NCBI GenBank assembly: GCA_946902875.1
Contig: OX336359.1
Location: 1-64,000, forward strand
Source of the DNA: Nematopogon swammerdamellus
Taxonomy: Eukaryota > Arthropoda > Insecta > Lepidoptera > Adelidae
DNA: 64,000 nucleotides
Direction of reading: 5' to 3'
Part shown: positions 39,501-41,472 of the stretch, one piece after another
Position numbering within the stretch: the first letter of the stretch is position 1
How the letters are laid out: every line of letters starts with the position of its first letter
Notes under the pieces: generated by a model
What the model was told of the DNA's origin: nothing
The model's input: only the letters and a program-made list of their open reading frames with translations
Database searches by the model: none
Position numbers and translations under genes: made by a program

Positions 39501-41150
39501 ATTGGAGTAGGAGAGACGGAATAGGCGCGTCAGCACTGGAGCCAACTCGGGAGCACACCTTTTTAACACCAATGCAGGAATCCTATCCTGCCTACTCGCT
39601 TTCGTGACGTCTAGGGAGAGAAGCTCCGCCCGTACAGTCCGTTGTCGAAACTGCACTTCCGGCATGGAGTTCTCACACCTAGGTATGGATGGGGGAGTGG
39701 CACCCCCATCGTCCAGGTTGGAGTTCCCCGCAAAGAGAGATACCAGTAAGTCGGCTTTCTCCTTTGCGGAGTGGGCAAGTGAGCCTCCAGGACACTGCAG
39801 AGGTGGAAGAGAGGAGCGGCAGAAATTCGACTCGACAGATTTGGCGAGAGACCAGAACTTACGGCTCCCAGTTGGGTATTGGTTCAGTCTAGGACTAGTA
39901 GGATTCAGTTCAGGATTAGTAGATCTCGCCCTAGGTTAATTTCGAGAAACCTATTTTTTCTAAAAATGAAAAGACGTCCATCTCGCGTTCTTCGCTCCTA
40001 AGTATTTCAAATTCCATAACGCGTCTCCAGTAAGAAATTATTTCAGTAATATTCTTCTAATATCCTAGAAACTACACGATAGAACTACCAGCAATATTCG
40101 ATCCAGGGCGACAGCTACTGAGCCAACACCCAACGAAGGAAATAACAGGAAGTTGACCGATCGGTCTTCGCTTCTCGTAGTCGCCTTTTATGAACATTTT
40201 ATTTTATACATACATACATAAATATAACACGCTGTACCTGGACAATCGGGGTAAGCAGAGTAATCAGTGTTGTGCTGCAAATGCTCTTGTAAAATTACAA
40301 AATTACAATTATTTTATTTTATAAAAAATATTTCTATTACAATTCTACATAACAAATTGTTAAACGGTTAAACAAACAACATAAATTATAAATTAAATTA
40401 AGCCAATAACCAATAAACTATAAAATGTAGCAGGTTCCCTATCTATGACGCTCGCGTTAGTGAGACTAATCCAATGACACCTTACTATTTTAGTCAGGTA
40501 AAAACTGAAAAAACCATGCTCAGAAGTGGCTGAAGTAAGTGTACACTCCGCTCACTGCTGTACGTGAAGTTAGTAAGTGAACACTCCGCTCACTGCTGTA
40601 CGTGAAGTTAGTAAGTAAGCACTCCTCTCACTGCTGTACGTGAAGTTAGTAAGTGAACACTCCACTCACTGCTGTACGTGAAGTTAGTAAGTGAACACTC
40701 CGCTCACTGGCTGTACGTGAAGTTAGTAAGTGAACACTCCGCTCACTGCTGTACGTGAAGTTAGTAAGTGAACACTCCGCTCATTGCTGTACGTGAAATT
40801 AGTAAGTGAACACTCCGCTCACTGCTGTACCTTAAGTTAGTAAGTGAACACTCCGCTCACTGCTGCAAGTGAAGTTAGTAAGTGAACACTCCGCTCACTG
40901 CTGTAAGTGAAGTTAGTAAGTGAACACTCCACTCACTGCTGTAAGTGAAGTTAGTAAGTGAACACTCCGCTCGCTGCTGTACGTGAAGTTAGTAAGTGAA
41001 CACTCCGCCGCTCACTGTTGTACGTGAAGTGAGTAAGTGAACACTGCACTTACTGCTGTAGGTGAAGTTGTACTCAGCGCGAGCGGGGGCGGGTACCAGC
41101 GCCAGCAGCGCCACCGTCGCCGCCGCCACAAGCCAACTCCACTCTCTCAT
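805..41150 (-). CDS. Gene span: PF12248-type domain fused to Cys-loop ligand-gated ion channel subunit (11 exons)
   Basis: Exons in order: 41150-41054, 31281-31081, 30936-30805, 28969-28808, 28573-28383, 18983-18877, 17353-17095, 16904-16715, 15104-14955, 13138-12981, 1005-805. Total 1848 nt, 615 residues plus TGA; all ten introns have matching phases and GT/AG ends. Domains: signal peptide 1-25; farnesoic-acid-O-methyltransferase-type domain about 51-188; Cys-loop receptor ligand-binding domain about 205-437, with W263, W270, W289-K-P and the Cys-loop C332-C350; TM1 439-458; TM2 467-484; TM3 496-517; short cytoplasmic loop; TM4 598-613. Possible N-glycosylation sites at N28, N198, N276 and N411. 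By family it should be a plasma-membrane receptor subunit. The ligand is unknown, and the lack of vicinal cysteines in loop C (single C414) argues against a nicotinic alpha subunit. The PF12248 domain is named for a methyltransferase, but enzyme activity should not be assumed. The exon 8 donor is the weakest call; an expression test is missing. Confidence 0.87.
1560..1945 (-). pseudogene. Mariner-like transposase fragment
   Basis: The minus-strand translation shows the mariner N-terminal helix-turn-helix ([19 protein letters not shown], then [15 protein letters not shown]). Downstream, with a stop between, [14 protein letters not shown] and DKTILSHL match the second HTH of mos1-type transposases. 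The catalytic DDD region was not recognised. It is broken by stops, partial and dead. 1021-1559 on its far side shows nothing I can name. Confidence 0.72.
2110..3600 (+). pseudogene. Decayed CR1-like non-LTR reverse transcriptase
   Basis: Three plus-strand frames join into one [19 protein letters not shown] and [17 protein letters not shown] lie at 2150-2280, [12 protein letters not shown] near 2440-2480 after a frameshift, GVPQGSI with FADD near 2610-2725, and thumb motifs ([18 protein letters not shown]) to 3560. At least two frameshifts and a stop after FADD kill it. It resembles the two better CR1-like copies at 46.9-52.9 and 60.3-64 kb. No endonuclease part is left. Confidence 0.85.
3601..5370. 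other. No gene recognised; AT-rich stretch then GC-rich island
   Basis: Contains an A-rich tract (3795-3830) and a short GC-rich, CpG-dense block (about 4260-4490). Several short open frames lack codon or motif support. The block could be promoter-like, but nothing in the sequence proves it. Confidence 0.4.
5371..6290 (+). pseudogene. Non-LTR reverse transcriptase fragment (LYADDTQIY type)
   Basis: A degraded motif A lies near 5385. It is followed by [27 protein letters not shown] (from 5650), [13 protein letters not shown] (5745-5790), then [20 protein letters not shown] and RFEEHINQ thumb motifs to 6267. YADD is intact but frames shift near 5640 and stop at 6267. It is a different lineage from the FADD copies (L2/Rex/Jockey-like; not assigned further). 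Confidence 0.82.
6432..6571 (-). repeat. RTE-like retroelement 3' end ('EAYVQQWT' tail)
   Basis: A short copy of the very common lepidopteran sequence whose minus strand encodes a decayed end of a non-LTR RT; CAGTCAGTCAGTCAGTCAG is its simple-repeat tail. The same family recurs at 43695-44045. Confidence 0.7.
6573..6766 (+). pseudogene. Non-LTR endonuclease fragment
   Basis: [26 protein letters not shown] and [14 protein letters not shown] match the middle of an apurinic-like endonuclease domain (Y/RSP and GDFN motifs). Only about 60 residues remain; it joins a minus-strand element at 6766. Confidence 0.75.
6767..8455 (-). pseudogene. CR1-like ORF2, endonuclease and start of RT, truncated
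   Basis: Reading down the minus strand: [11 protein letters not shown] (catalytic Glu), [42 protein letters not shown] and SISDHEG form an endonuclease. It is followed by a linker, then [17 protein letters not shown] and [17 protein letters not shown] (RT motifs 0-2) and YGFRKGRST near 6790. Frameshifts occur near 8100 and 7430. The palm with FADD is missing, since another fragment abuts at 6767. Same lineage as the 60-64 kb element. Confidence 0.82.
8456..9170 (-). pseudogene. Remnant of CR1-like ORF1 (SGNH-like domain)
   Basis: The minus translation gives [20 protein letters not shown], then [35 protein letters not shown] and [13 protein letters not shown]. Spacing and context (just 5' of the ORF2 endonuclease) fit the esterase-like ORF1 of CR1 elements; several stops interrupt it. 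Confidence 0.6.
9395..9790 (-). pseudogene. Fragment of a transposon-associated protein ([13 protein letters not shown] family)
   Basis: The minus strand reads [20 protein letters not shown], then [17 protein letters not shown], matching a protein found in many copies in insect genomes and usually linked to mobile DNA. Stops and a frameshift show decay. Function unknown. 9791-10500 beyond it is AT-rich with no gene seen. Confidence 0.55.
10500..10870 (+). pseudogene. Jockey-like RT fragment
   Basis: [20 protein letters not shown], then [30 protein letters not shown] and [18 protein letters not shown] fingers and palm up to motif B. It ends abruptly at 10870 where an unrelated ORF1-type fragment starts. 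Confidence 0.8.
10871..11280 (+). pseudogene. Retroelement ORF1-like fragment (coiled coil plus Baculo_FP-like domain)
   Basis: A coiled-coil stretch ([30 protein letters not shown]) is followed by [12 protein letters not shown] and, after a one-base shift near 11100, [16 protein letters not shown], then [13 protein letters not shown]. This pattern is common in lepidopteran element-encoded proteins related to the Baculo_FP domain family. It is broken by the inverted-repeat element inserted at 11281. Confidence 0.65.
11281..11945. mobile_element. Long-TIR element, family A, copy 1
   Basis: The left end AATTCACAGATTTCGTGGCT and the inverted right end near 11935 are arms of roughly 150-180 bp, including the GTCGCTGAGCGACACGAG segment. 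The interior has two roughly 115-bp direct repeats with 'GATGATGGAGCCGGAAGG'. No transposase is inside, so it is a non-autonomous foldback/MITE-like element. Confidence 0.78.
11946..12295. repeat. Interspersed repeat family C, copy 1
   Basis: AT-rich block starting at GGTTGAGCTACAGGGCAAAC and ending at ACATTTTCAATGTC. It is the reverse complement of 32359-32745. A family A element abuts it at the same base context here and at 20090. Confidence 0.72.
12296..12880 (+). repeat. Non-LTR retroelement 3' end, copy 1
   Basis: [20 protein letters not shown], then [19 protein letters not shown] and [14 protein letters not shown] with a stop at 12605 match the extreme C-terminus of a non-LTR RT, followed by about 270 bp of 3' UTR and an A-rich tail. 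A second, about 95% similar copy lies at 30008-30617. Confidence 0.78.
12981..13138 (-). CDS. Exon 10: TM3
   Basis: The acceptor follows a TG repeat and reads GTGCGGCAG; phase 1 in, with the split codon CTG. Residues 498-549: [20 protein letters not shown] is TM3, followed by [12 protein letters not shown] and the start of the cytoplasmic loop, ending LPPVK. The donor AAG|GTGTGT (phase 0) matches exon 11. This is the only one of about 14 copies of the TM3 sequence that keeps the exon 3' part, hence the choice. Confidence 0.82.
13139..14690 (-). repeat. 115-130-bp tandem array of exon 10 acceptor edge, about 13 extra copies
   Basis: Copies of TM3 coding sequence ([16 protein letters not shown]...) recur about every 115-130 bp; length varies through the CA/TG tract that serves as polypyrimidine tract. 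Each has a CGGCAG acceptor. Downstream of AAH the copies run into TG-rich intron and not into the true exon end. Later copies (14280-14640) share their own variants, so sub-blocks have been duplicated. The array yields long open frames on both strands. Confidence 0.93.
14698..14940 (+). repeat. Jockey-like retroelement 3' end with (AATA)n tail
   Basis: The end of the RT reading frame (GRHDIRNP) and 3' UTR finish in AATAAATAAATAAATAAATA. It sits in intron 9 right at the edge of the exon 10 array. Confidence 0.7.
14955..15104 (-). CDS. Exon 9: end of TM1, TM2
   Basis: The acceptor TGTGTGTGTAG is phase 1 and the donor ATAC|GTGAGC phase 1. Residues 448-496: [11 protein letters not shown] completes TM1, DAAQAQRR replaces the usual 'DSGEK' turn, [18 protein letters not shown] is TM2, and [12 protein letters not shown] is the TM2-TM3 link (family 'P....IPL'). 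The pore helix lacks the usual polar pattern and the acidic residue before it. Confidence 0.84.
15105..15447 (-). repeat. About 154-bp tandem array of exon 9 acceptor edge, 2 extra copies
   Basis: Two upstream copies carry the TG-rich acceptor tract, the AG, and the exon from VMALVL through LDAT. They then diverge into GTTGTGTAAGTGAGG, so each copy ends at a strong donor-like GTAAGT that the real exon does not use. Use of that donor would leave phase 2 (or phase 0 for the GTGTAA alternative) instead of the phase 1 needed for exon 10. Confidence 0.9.
15721..16714 (-). repeat. 180-bp tandem array of exon 8 donor edge, 5 extra copies
   Basis: The last roughly 80 bp of exon 8, its donor and about 100 bp of intron repeat every 180 bp (one interval is about 193 bp because of a 13-bp insertion). 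Because 180 is a multiple of three and no stop occurs, a 441-codon frame runs through exon 8 and all copies. The exon's unique 5' part is present only in the upstream-most copy, which marks it as the real exon. Copies differ at a few bases only. Confidence 0.92.
16715..16904 (-). CDS. Exon 8: loop C region and start of TM1
   Basis: The acceptor CGGTTGCAG is phase 0. Residues 384-446 contain NEWELVSS, equivalent to the family 'WdLl..' strand, an N-V-T sequon with a single cysteine where loop C lies, then [19 protein letters not shown], the pre-TM1 'I..RR....Y' strand and TM1 entry. The donor that keeps phase 1 with exon 9 is T|GTCGGT at 16714; a nearby GTACCC would break frame. This donor is non-consensus and is the weakest splice call of the gene. 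Confidence 0.8.
17095..17353 (-). CDS. Exon 7: ligand-binding domain with expanded Cys-loop
   Basis: The acceptor GATGTACAG completes an Asn codon (phase 2 in), and the donor CGC|GTCAGT is phase 0. Residues 298-383 include the VVHSG strand (family 'V.HSG.V.W'), then C332, seven alanines, WPRDSHYC (C350), then [15 protein letters not shown], equivalent to the 'FGSW.Y....' strand. The spacing between the two cysteines is 17 residues; the family norm is 13. The extra length lies in a GCC trinucleotide run. The acceptor tract is short on pyrimidines, but phase and alignment support it. Confidence 0.85.
17405..17590 (+). pseudogene. Jockey-like RT C-terminal fragment
   Basis: [20 protein letters not shown], then SVFYR and CSKELFNAI on the plus strand. 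It lies in intron 6, 50 bp upstream of exon 7, and meets an oppositely oriented copy of the same family at 17590. Confidence 0.75.
17591..18360 (-). pseudogene. Jockey-like RT C-terminal fragment, inverted relative to its neighbour
   Basis: The minus strand reads, in pieces, [44 protein letters not shown]. It is broken by frameshifts. Together with 17405-17590 (+) and 18361-18595 (+) it forms a +/-/+ patchwork of one family. Confidence 0.72.
18361..18595 (+). repeat. Retroelement 3' end with poly(A)
   Basis: [33 protein letters not shown] and a stop, then a short 3' UTR with AATAAAAAAAAAG. A 5'-truncated Jockey-like insertion. Confidence 0.75.
18877..18983 (-). CDS. Exon 6: receptor 'W.D..L.W ... 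IWKP' segment
   Basis: The acceptor GGTTGCAG is phase 0 and the donor CACAA|GTCAGT phase 2. Residues 262-296 read [15 protein letters not shown], then [10 protein letters not shown]. This is the hallmark loop D / beta-2 to loop A pattern of nicotinic-type receptors (W.D..L.W, then IW.P). An N-A-T sequon lies between. No edge array is present. This exon gives the firmest family assignment in the gene. Confidence 0.9.
19255..19530 (+). repeat. 3' end of the CR1-like family that is intact at 46.9-52.9 kb
   Basis: Shares GCTTAGATGTAGTATGTTAT, the 'GCTCGGTAAGTTTTCTTGCC' block and 'ACTGAATATGCACATG' with 52630-52830, including the terminal AATAAACATCTCAATCTGGA. It is a 5'-truncated copy of the same element. 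Confidence 0.78.
19576..19762. repeat. 11-bp GC-rich minisatellite
   Basis: GCCGGTGCCGC repeated about 17 times. Since 11 is not a multiple of three, all frames read the same [11 protein letters not shown] peptide, which explains open frames on both strands. Confidence 0.93.
20030..20089. repeat. Family C fragment
   Basis: GGGTTAAGGGTTTGCCCTGT and AGCTCAACCTTTCTG, inverted relative to 11946-12000, directly against a family A left end. Confidence 0.7.
20090..21045. mobile_element. Long-TIR element, family A, copy 2
   Basis: Left arm from AAATTCACAGATTTCGTGCC; right arm ends GTGAGGCACGAAATCTGTGA. The arms extend over about 200 bp, with three internal direct repeats carrying GATGATGGAGCCGGAA. 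A near-perfect palindrome (AGAAGATGCGTCGC / GCGACGCATCTTCT) lies at 20790-20825. No coding capacity. The TTAGG-like GGTTAGGTTAG runs are part of the repeat. Confidence 0.8.
21046..21630 (-). pseudogene. Jockey-like RT thumb/C-terminus fragment
   Basis: [60 protein letters not shown] and [20 protein letters not shown]. It has a readable single frame of about 146 codons. The same subfamily appears at 41180 (+), 56590 (-) and 58930 (+). Confidence 0.8.
21640..21860 (+). repeat. Lepidopteran SINE/LINE-tail type repeat
   Basis: GTGCCCGCGGCTCCGCCCGC, then AAAATCGGTTCAGTGGTTCT and GACAGACAGACACTCAGACA. A very widespread lepidopteran sequence; a related head occurs at 43548. Confidence 0.65.
21861..24520. 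other. No gene recognised
   Basis: Intron 5 sequence of the receptor gene. It includes GC-rich low-complexity DNA near 22780-22850 (CCGCC runs), a TG-rich tract at 23405-23470 and short frames without motif support. Confidence 0.45.
24525..24935. repeat. About 32-40-bp degenerate tandem array
   Basis: Units built on GCTCTATA(A/G)ACG(C/T)AT and CGGTATAT with TTGTTGT linkers, roughly 11 copies, diverged. Confidence 0.82.
24936..26740. other. No gene recognised; fragment of family C end at about 26190-26300
   Basis: Mostly unassigned intron. TTGACATTAAAAATGTCTTT at 26212 resembles the end of family C. AT-rich block from 26360 to 26740. Confidence 0.4.
26750..27420 (-). pseudogene. Tc/mariner-superfamily transposase with its middle piece inverted
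   Basis: On the minus strand 27400-27103 encodes an N-terminal HTH region ([58 protein letters not shown]). On the plus strand 26871-27075 reads [33 protein letters not shown] and ILWTNESKF, the next part of the same protein, where the family has a WTDESKF motif; here Asp is Asn. A 27-bp inverted repeat (26871-26897 and 27076-27102, one mismatch) encodes the shared RRLG.SQW segment and bounds the flipped part. Dead element. Confidence 0.72.
27715..28285 (-). pseudogene. Jockey-like RT C-terminal fragment
   Basis: [60 protein letters not shown] and [20 protein letters not shown] run open to RTGKLWNAL. It lies in intron 5 about 100 bp downstream of exon 5. It is the same family as 38040-39950. 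Confidence 0.82.
28383..28573 (-). CDS. Exon 5: start of Cys-loop receptor ligand-binding domain
   Basis: The acceptor TGGTTTCAG and donor ATG|GTGAGC give phases 1 and 0. Residues 198-261 start with an N-A-T sequon made across the junction. Alternating hydrophobic segments follow ([37 protein letters not shown]). These correspond to the N-terminal helix, beta-1 and beta-2 of Cys-loop receptors, where 'V.V.L.L' strands lead to the 'W.D..L.W' motif now at the start of exon 6. The assignment rests strongly on that junction. Confidence 0.8.
28574..28790 (-). repeat. Single decayed tandem copy of exon 5 acceptor edge
   Basis: The 5' part of exon 5 and its upstream intron are repeated once, about 150 bp upstream of the real exon. 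The copy has lost the acceptor AG (CAT in place of CAG) and carries an in-frame TAG, so it cannot replace the exon. It looks like an older relic of the process that built the other arrays. Confidence 0.82.
28808..28969 (-). CDS. Exon 4: end of PF12248-type domain
   Basis: The acceptor is GTACGCAG and the donor GAGA|GTGAGT, phases 1 and 1. The exon encodes residues 144-197. It contains [13 protein letters not shown], the most recognisable PF12248 motif, then [13 protein letters not shown] and FLYDCP, the usual closing strands. It ends in an acidic linker, DDTAE, that leads into the receptor ligand-binding domain. This exon has no edge array. Confidence 0.88.
28990..29480. other. No gene recognised (intron 3)
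   Basis: AT-rich, unassigned. It holds a short direct repeat (AAATAAATCCTAAC twice near 29230-29270). Confidence 0.4.
29484..30007. repeat. 64-bp minisatellite, about 8 copies
   Basis: Unit around GGCCGGGAACAGCCGGTGGA and GTGTCGATAGACTCTGGTC, period 64. One more partial unit occurs at 30618-30667 beyond an inserted retroelement end, so the array was once continuous. Open frames across it are repeat artefacts. Confidence 0.93.
30008..30617 (+). mobile_element. Non-LTR retroelement 3' end inserted in the 64-bp array, copy 2
   Basis: Same sequence as 12296-12880 ([30 protein letters not shown]) and an AAATAAATAAATA tail. The array unit is interrupted at GCATGTT and resumes ATGTTGGTAC, so ATGTT is a possible target-site duplication. 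Confidence 0.82.
30618..30668. repeat. Displaced last unit of the 64-bp array
   Basis: GTTGGTACAGTGTCGATAGA and GGAACAGCCGGTGGAAG match the array unit exactly. Confidence 0.88.
30805..30936 (-). CDS. Exon 3: middle of PF12248-type domain
   Basis: The acceptor TGTGCAG precedes TGCTGGGTGG; the donor is GACG|GTGAGT; both are phase 1. It encodes residues 100-143, including [24 protein letters not shown] and the core tryptophan in RAFWIKI. The glycine turn followed by a basic/Ile stretch and 'FWI.I' is the expected middle section of the domain. It shows no tandem copies nearby. Confidence 0.87.
31081..31281 (-). CDS. Exon 2: first part of PF12248-type domain
   Basis: The acceptor TGTGTCCACAG ends at 31282 and the donor GATCG|GTAGGT begins at 31080; both junctions are phase 1. 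The exon encodes residues 33-99. It starts AHRCKEHL, then [12 protein letters not shown], then the strand [20 protein letters not shown] and ends DPVYEI. This matches the opening of the farnesoic-acid-O-methyltransferase-type domain, where an 'A.NDAHI.L..' strand precedes a YEI motif. The next exon completes a Val codon and begins the LGGG turn. Confidence 0.86.
31282..32358 (-). repeat. 161-bp tandem array of exon 2 acceptor edge, 7 extra copies
   Basis: Copies start at 31302, 31463, 31624, 31785, 31946, 32107 and 32268, exactly 161 bp apart. Each holds the acceptor (CTGTGTCCACAG) and the first roughly 140 bp of exon 2 but stops before the exon 3' end, so none has the exon 2 donor. Copies are nearly identical, which suggests recent amplification or ongoing homogenisation. 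The period is not a multiple of three, so reading through breaks frame. The last unit is cut by another repeat at about 32358. Confidence 0.93.
32359..32745. repeat. Interspersed repeat family C, copy 2 (inverted)
   Basis: Begins at TTTTGACATTGAAAATGTCT, ends at GGTTTGCCCTGTACCTCAAC. It is the reverse complement of 11946-12295 and cuts off the last unit of the exon 2 array. Confidence 0.75.
32746..33020 (+). repeat. Lepidopteran SINE-like repeat with (GTAT)n
   Basis: Begins CCCGACTACGGCGAAGCCAA, then a GTATGTATGTATGTATGTAT tract and GGGCCGATTTGAATAATTCT, a common lepidopteran repeat layout. Confidence 0.65.
33122..33176. mobile_element. 55-bp palindrome flanked by 8-bp direct repeat
   Basis: Two perfect 23-bp arms (33122-33144 and 33154-33176) enclose 9 bp. 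GAATCGCG directly precedes (33114-33121) and follows (33177-33184). This looks like a minute terminal-inverted-repeat insertion with an 8-bp target-site duplication. Confidence 0.7.
33690..33815 (+). repeat. Retroelement 3' end with (CATA)n tail
   Basis: CACGGCATTAAGCTCACCCA, then GTGTTCAATAAAGAATATAT and ACATACATACATACATACA, a frequent lepidopteran element end. Confidence 0.65.
34040..34960 (+). pseudogene. Jockey-like RT, palm to C-terminus, decayed
   Basis: In broken plus-strand frames: CYADDST region near 34210, [17 protein letters not shown] near 34245-34300, KLVKFNASK near 34355, then [20 protein letters not shown] and [20 protein letters not shown] near 34800. Frameshifts and deletions throughout. 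Same family as 38040-39950 but opposite strand, in intron 1. Confidence 0.78.
35327..36137. mobile_element. Foldback element with about 255-bp inverted arms
   Basis: Arms 35375-35630 and 35880-36137 are reverse complements over nearly their full length (for example GAGCCGTGGTCGGGCGTTC and GAACGCCCGACCACGGCTC). The central 249 bp is unique. The left side carries an extra roughly 85-bp direct repeat. No transposase. Family A begins right after it. Confidence 0.85.
36145..36966. mobile_element. Family A element, copy 3, partial and interrupted
   Basis: The left end AATTCACAGATTTCGTGCCT and two internal 'GATGGAGCCGGAAGGAAGCC' repeats are present; the matching right arm is missing. A MITE interrupts it at 36684. 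Confidence 0.72.
36684..36904. mobile_element. 221-bp MITE with 29-bp perfect terminal inverted repeats
   Basis: Left end 36684-36712 (GGTCTCCGCGCGCTCCGACT...) is the exact reverse complement of 36876-36904. ATATAAG precedes it (36677-36683) and recurs at 36920-36926; if that is the target-site duplication, 15 further bp belong to the insertion. Compare the uninterrupted family A copy near 20752. Confidence 0.78.
36975..37036. repeat. Hairpin with 22-bp perfect arms
   Basis: TAGAAGGCGGTACAAAAGCA and its complement at 37015-37036 enclose an 18-bp loop. No target-site duplication is evident. Confidence 0.75.
37480..37800 (-). mobile_element. SINE, same family as 52968-53345 in its 3' half
   Basis: Starts with poly(T) on the plus strand, then ATGGAAACTGACACGATTGG, CATAGCCGTTTCGACCGACC and GGATTAAACCCTACCACCTA. 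It ends in the common lepidopteran TTAGTCGCCTTTTACGACAT block. The tRNA/5S head is not seen in this copy. Confidence 0.7.
38040..39950 (-). pseudogene. Jockey-like RT, best copy of the family
   Basis: 39665-39255: [79 protein letters not shown]. After a stop near 39255, 39224-38166 is open for 352 codons: [38 protein letters not shown] (active YADD), then thumb and C-terminal motifs to [20 protein letters not shown] near 38100. Upstream reading beyond 39665 is degraded, with no endonuclease seen. 5'-truncated, disabled by the stop. Confidence 0.88.
39951..40532. other. No gene recognised (intron 1)
   Basis: AT-rich, unassigned, up to the start of the exon 1 edge array. Confidence 0.4.
40533..41053 (-). 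repeat. 38-bp tandem array copied from the exon 1 donor edge
   Basis: About 13 units follow exon 1 directly inside intron 1. On the minus strand each unit carries a near copy of the last 15 or so coding bases (AACTTCACGTACAGCA against AACTTCACCTACAGCA in the exon), then a donor-like GTGAGC, then intron sequence. The unit is 38 bp with few changes, so the exon 1 splice donor is present in about 14 tandem versions. The true exon is the copy that remains open back to the ATG. Confidence 0.88.
41054..41150 (-). CDS. Exon 1: signal peptide of the receptor gene
   Basis: ATG at 41150 opens 32 codons plus one base. MREWSW is followed by a hydrophobic run rich in Ala, Leu and Val and an ARA end, so cleavage is likely after residue 25, leaving a mature start EYNFTYS with an N-glycosylation sequon. 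The donor reads A|GTAAGTG (phase 1). The phase fits the acceptor of exon 2, where the joined codon is ATG. The 5' UTR and promoter were not found; a retroelement fragment lies about 30 bp upstream. Confidence 0.8.
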
Positions 41151-41179
41151 TATGTTTACGATAGGTACCTGTAAAAACA

Positions 41180-41370
41180 CAACATATCCTTTTGTTATTG
41201 ACATAGTGCTTTTGAGGACCCATCGTTTTTCAAAATCGTTTCTCTGCCGCACCGCTAAGGTTAGGAATTGTCTTCAGGCGAGTGCTTTTAACTTGGGGGG
41301 TTTCAAACGTCTTATTAACAAACTTATTAAAAATCTGCTGGTGTCTACCTCGCCTCGCTGAGTGTGGTAG
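41180..41370 (+). pseudogene. Jockey-like RT C-terminal fragment
   Basis: [31 protein letters not shown] and GGFKRLINKLIKNL match the end of the 21.2 kb copy. It lies about 30 bp upstream of the exon 1 ATG, so it may have displaced or joined the 5' UTR. Confidence 0.75.
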
Positions 41371-41472
41371 CGCGAGTTGAGGTGGCTTGTGTACAGCCGA
41401 GCATCATTGTTCCCTCCACAGTTAGGCACAGTCACCCATACCGATTTTCATAAAAAACCACTCCCCGTCCGT

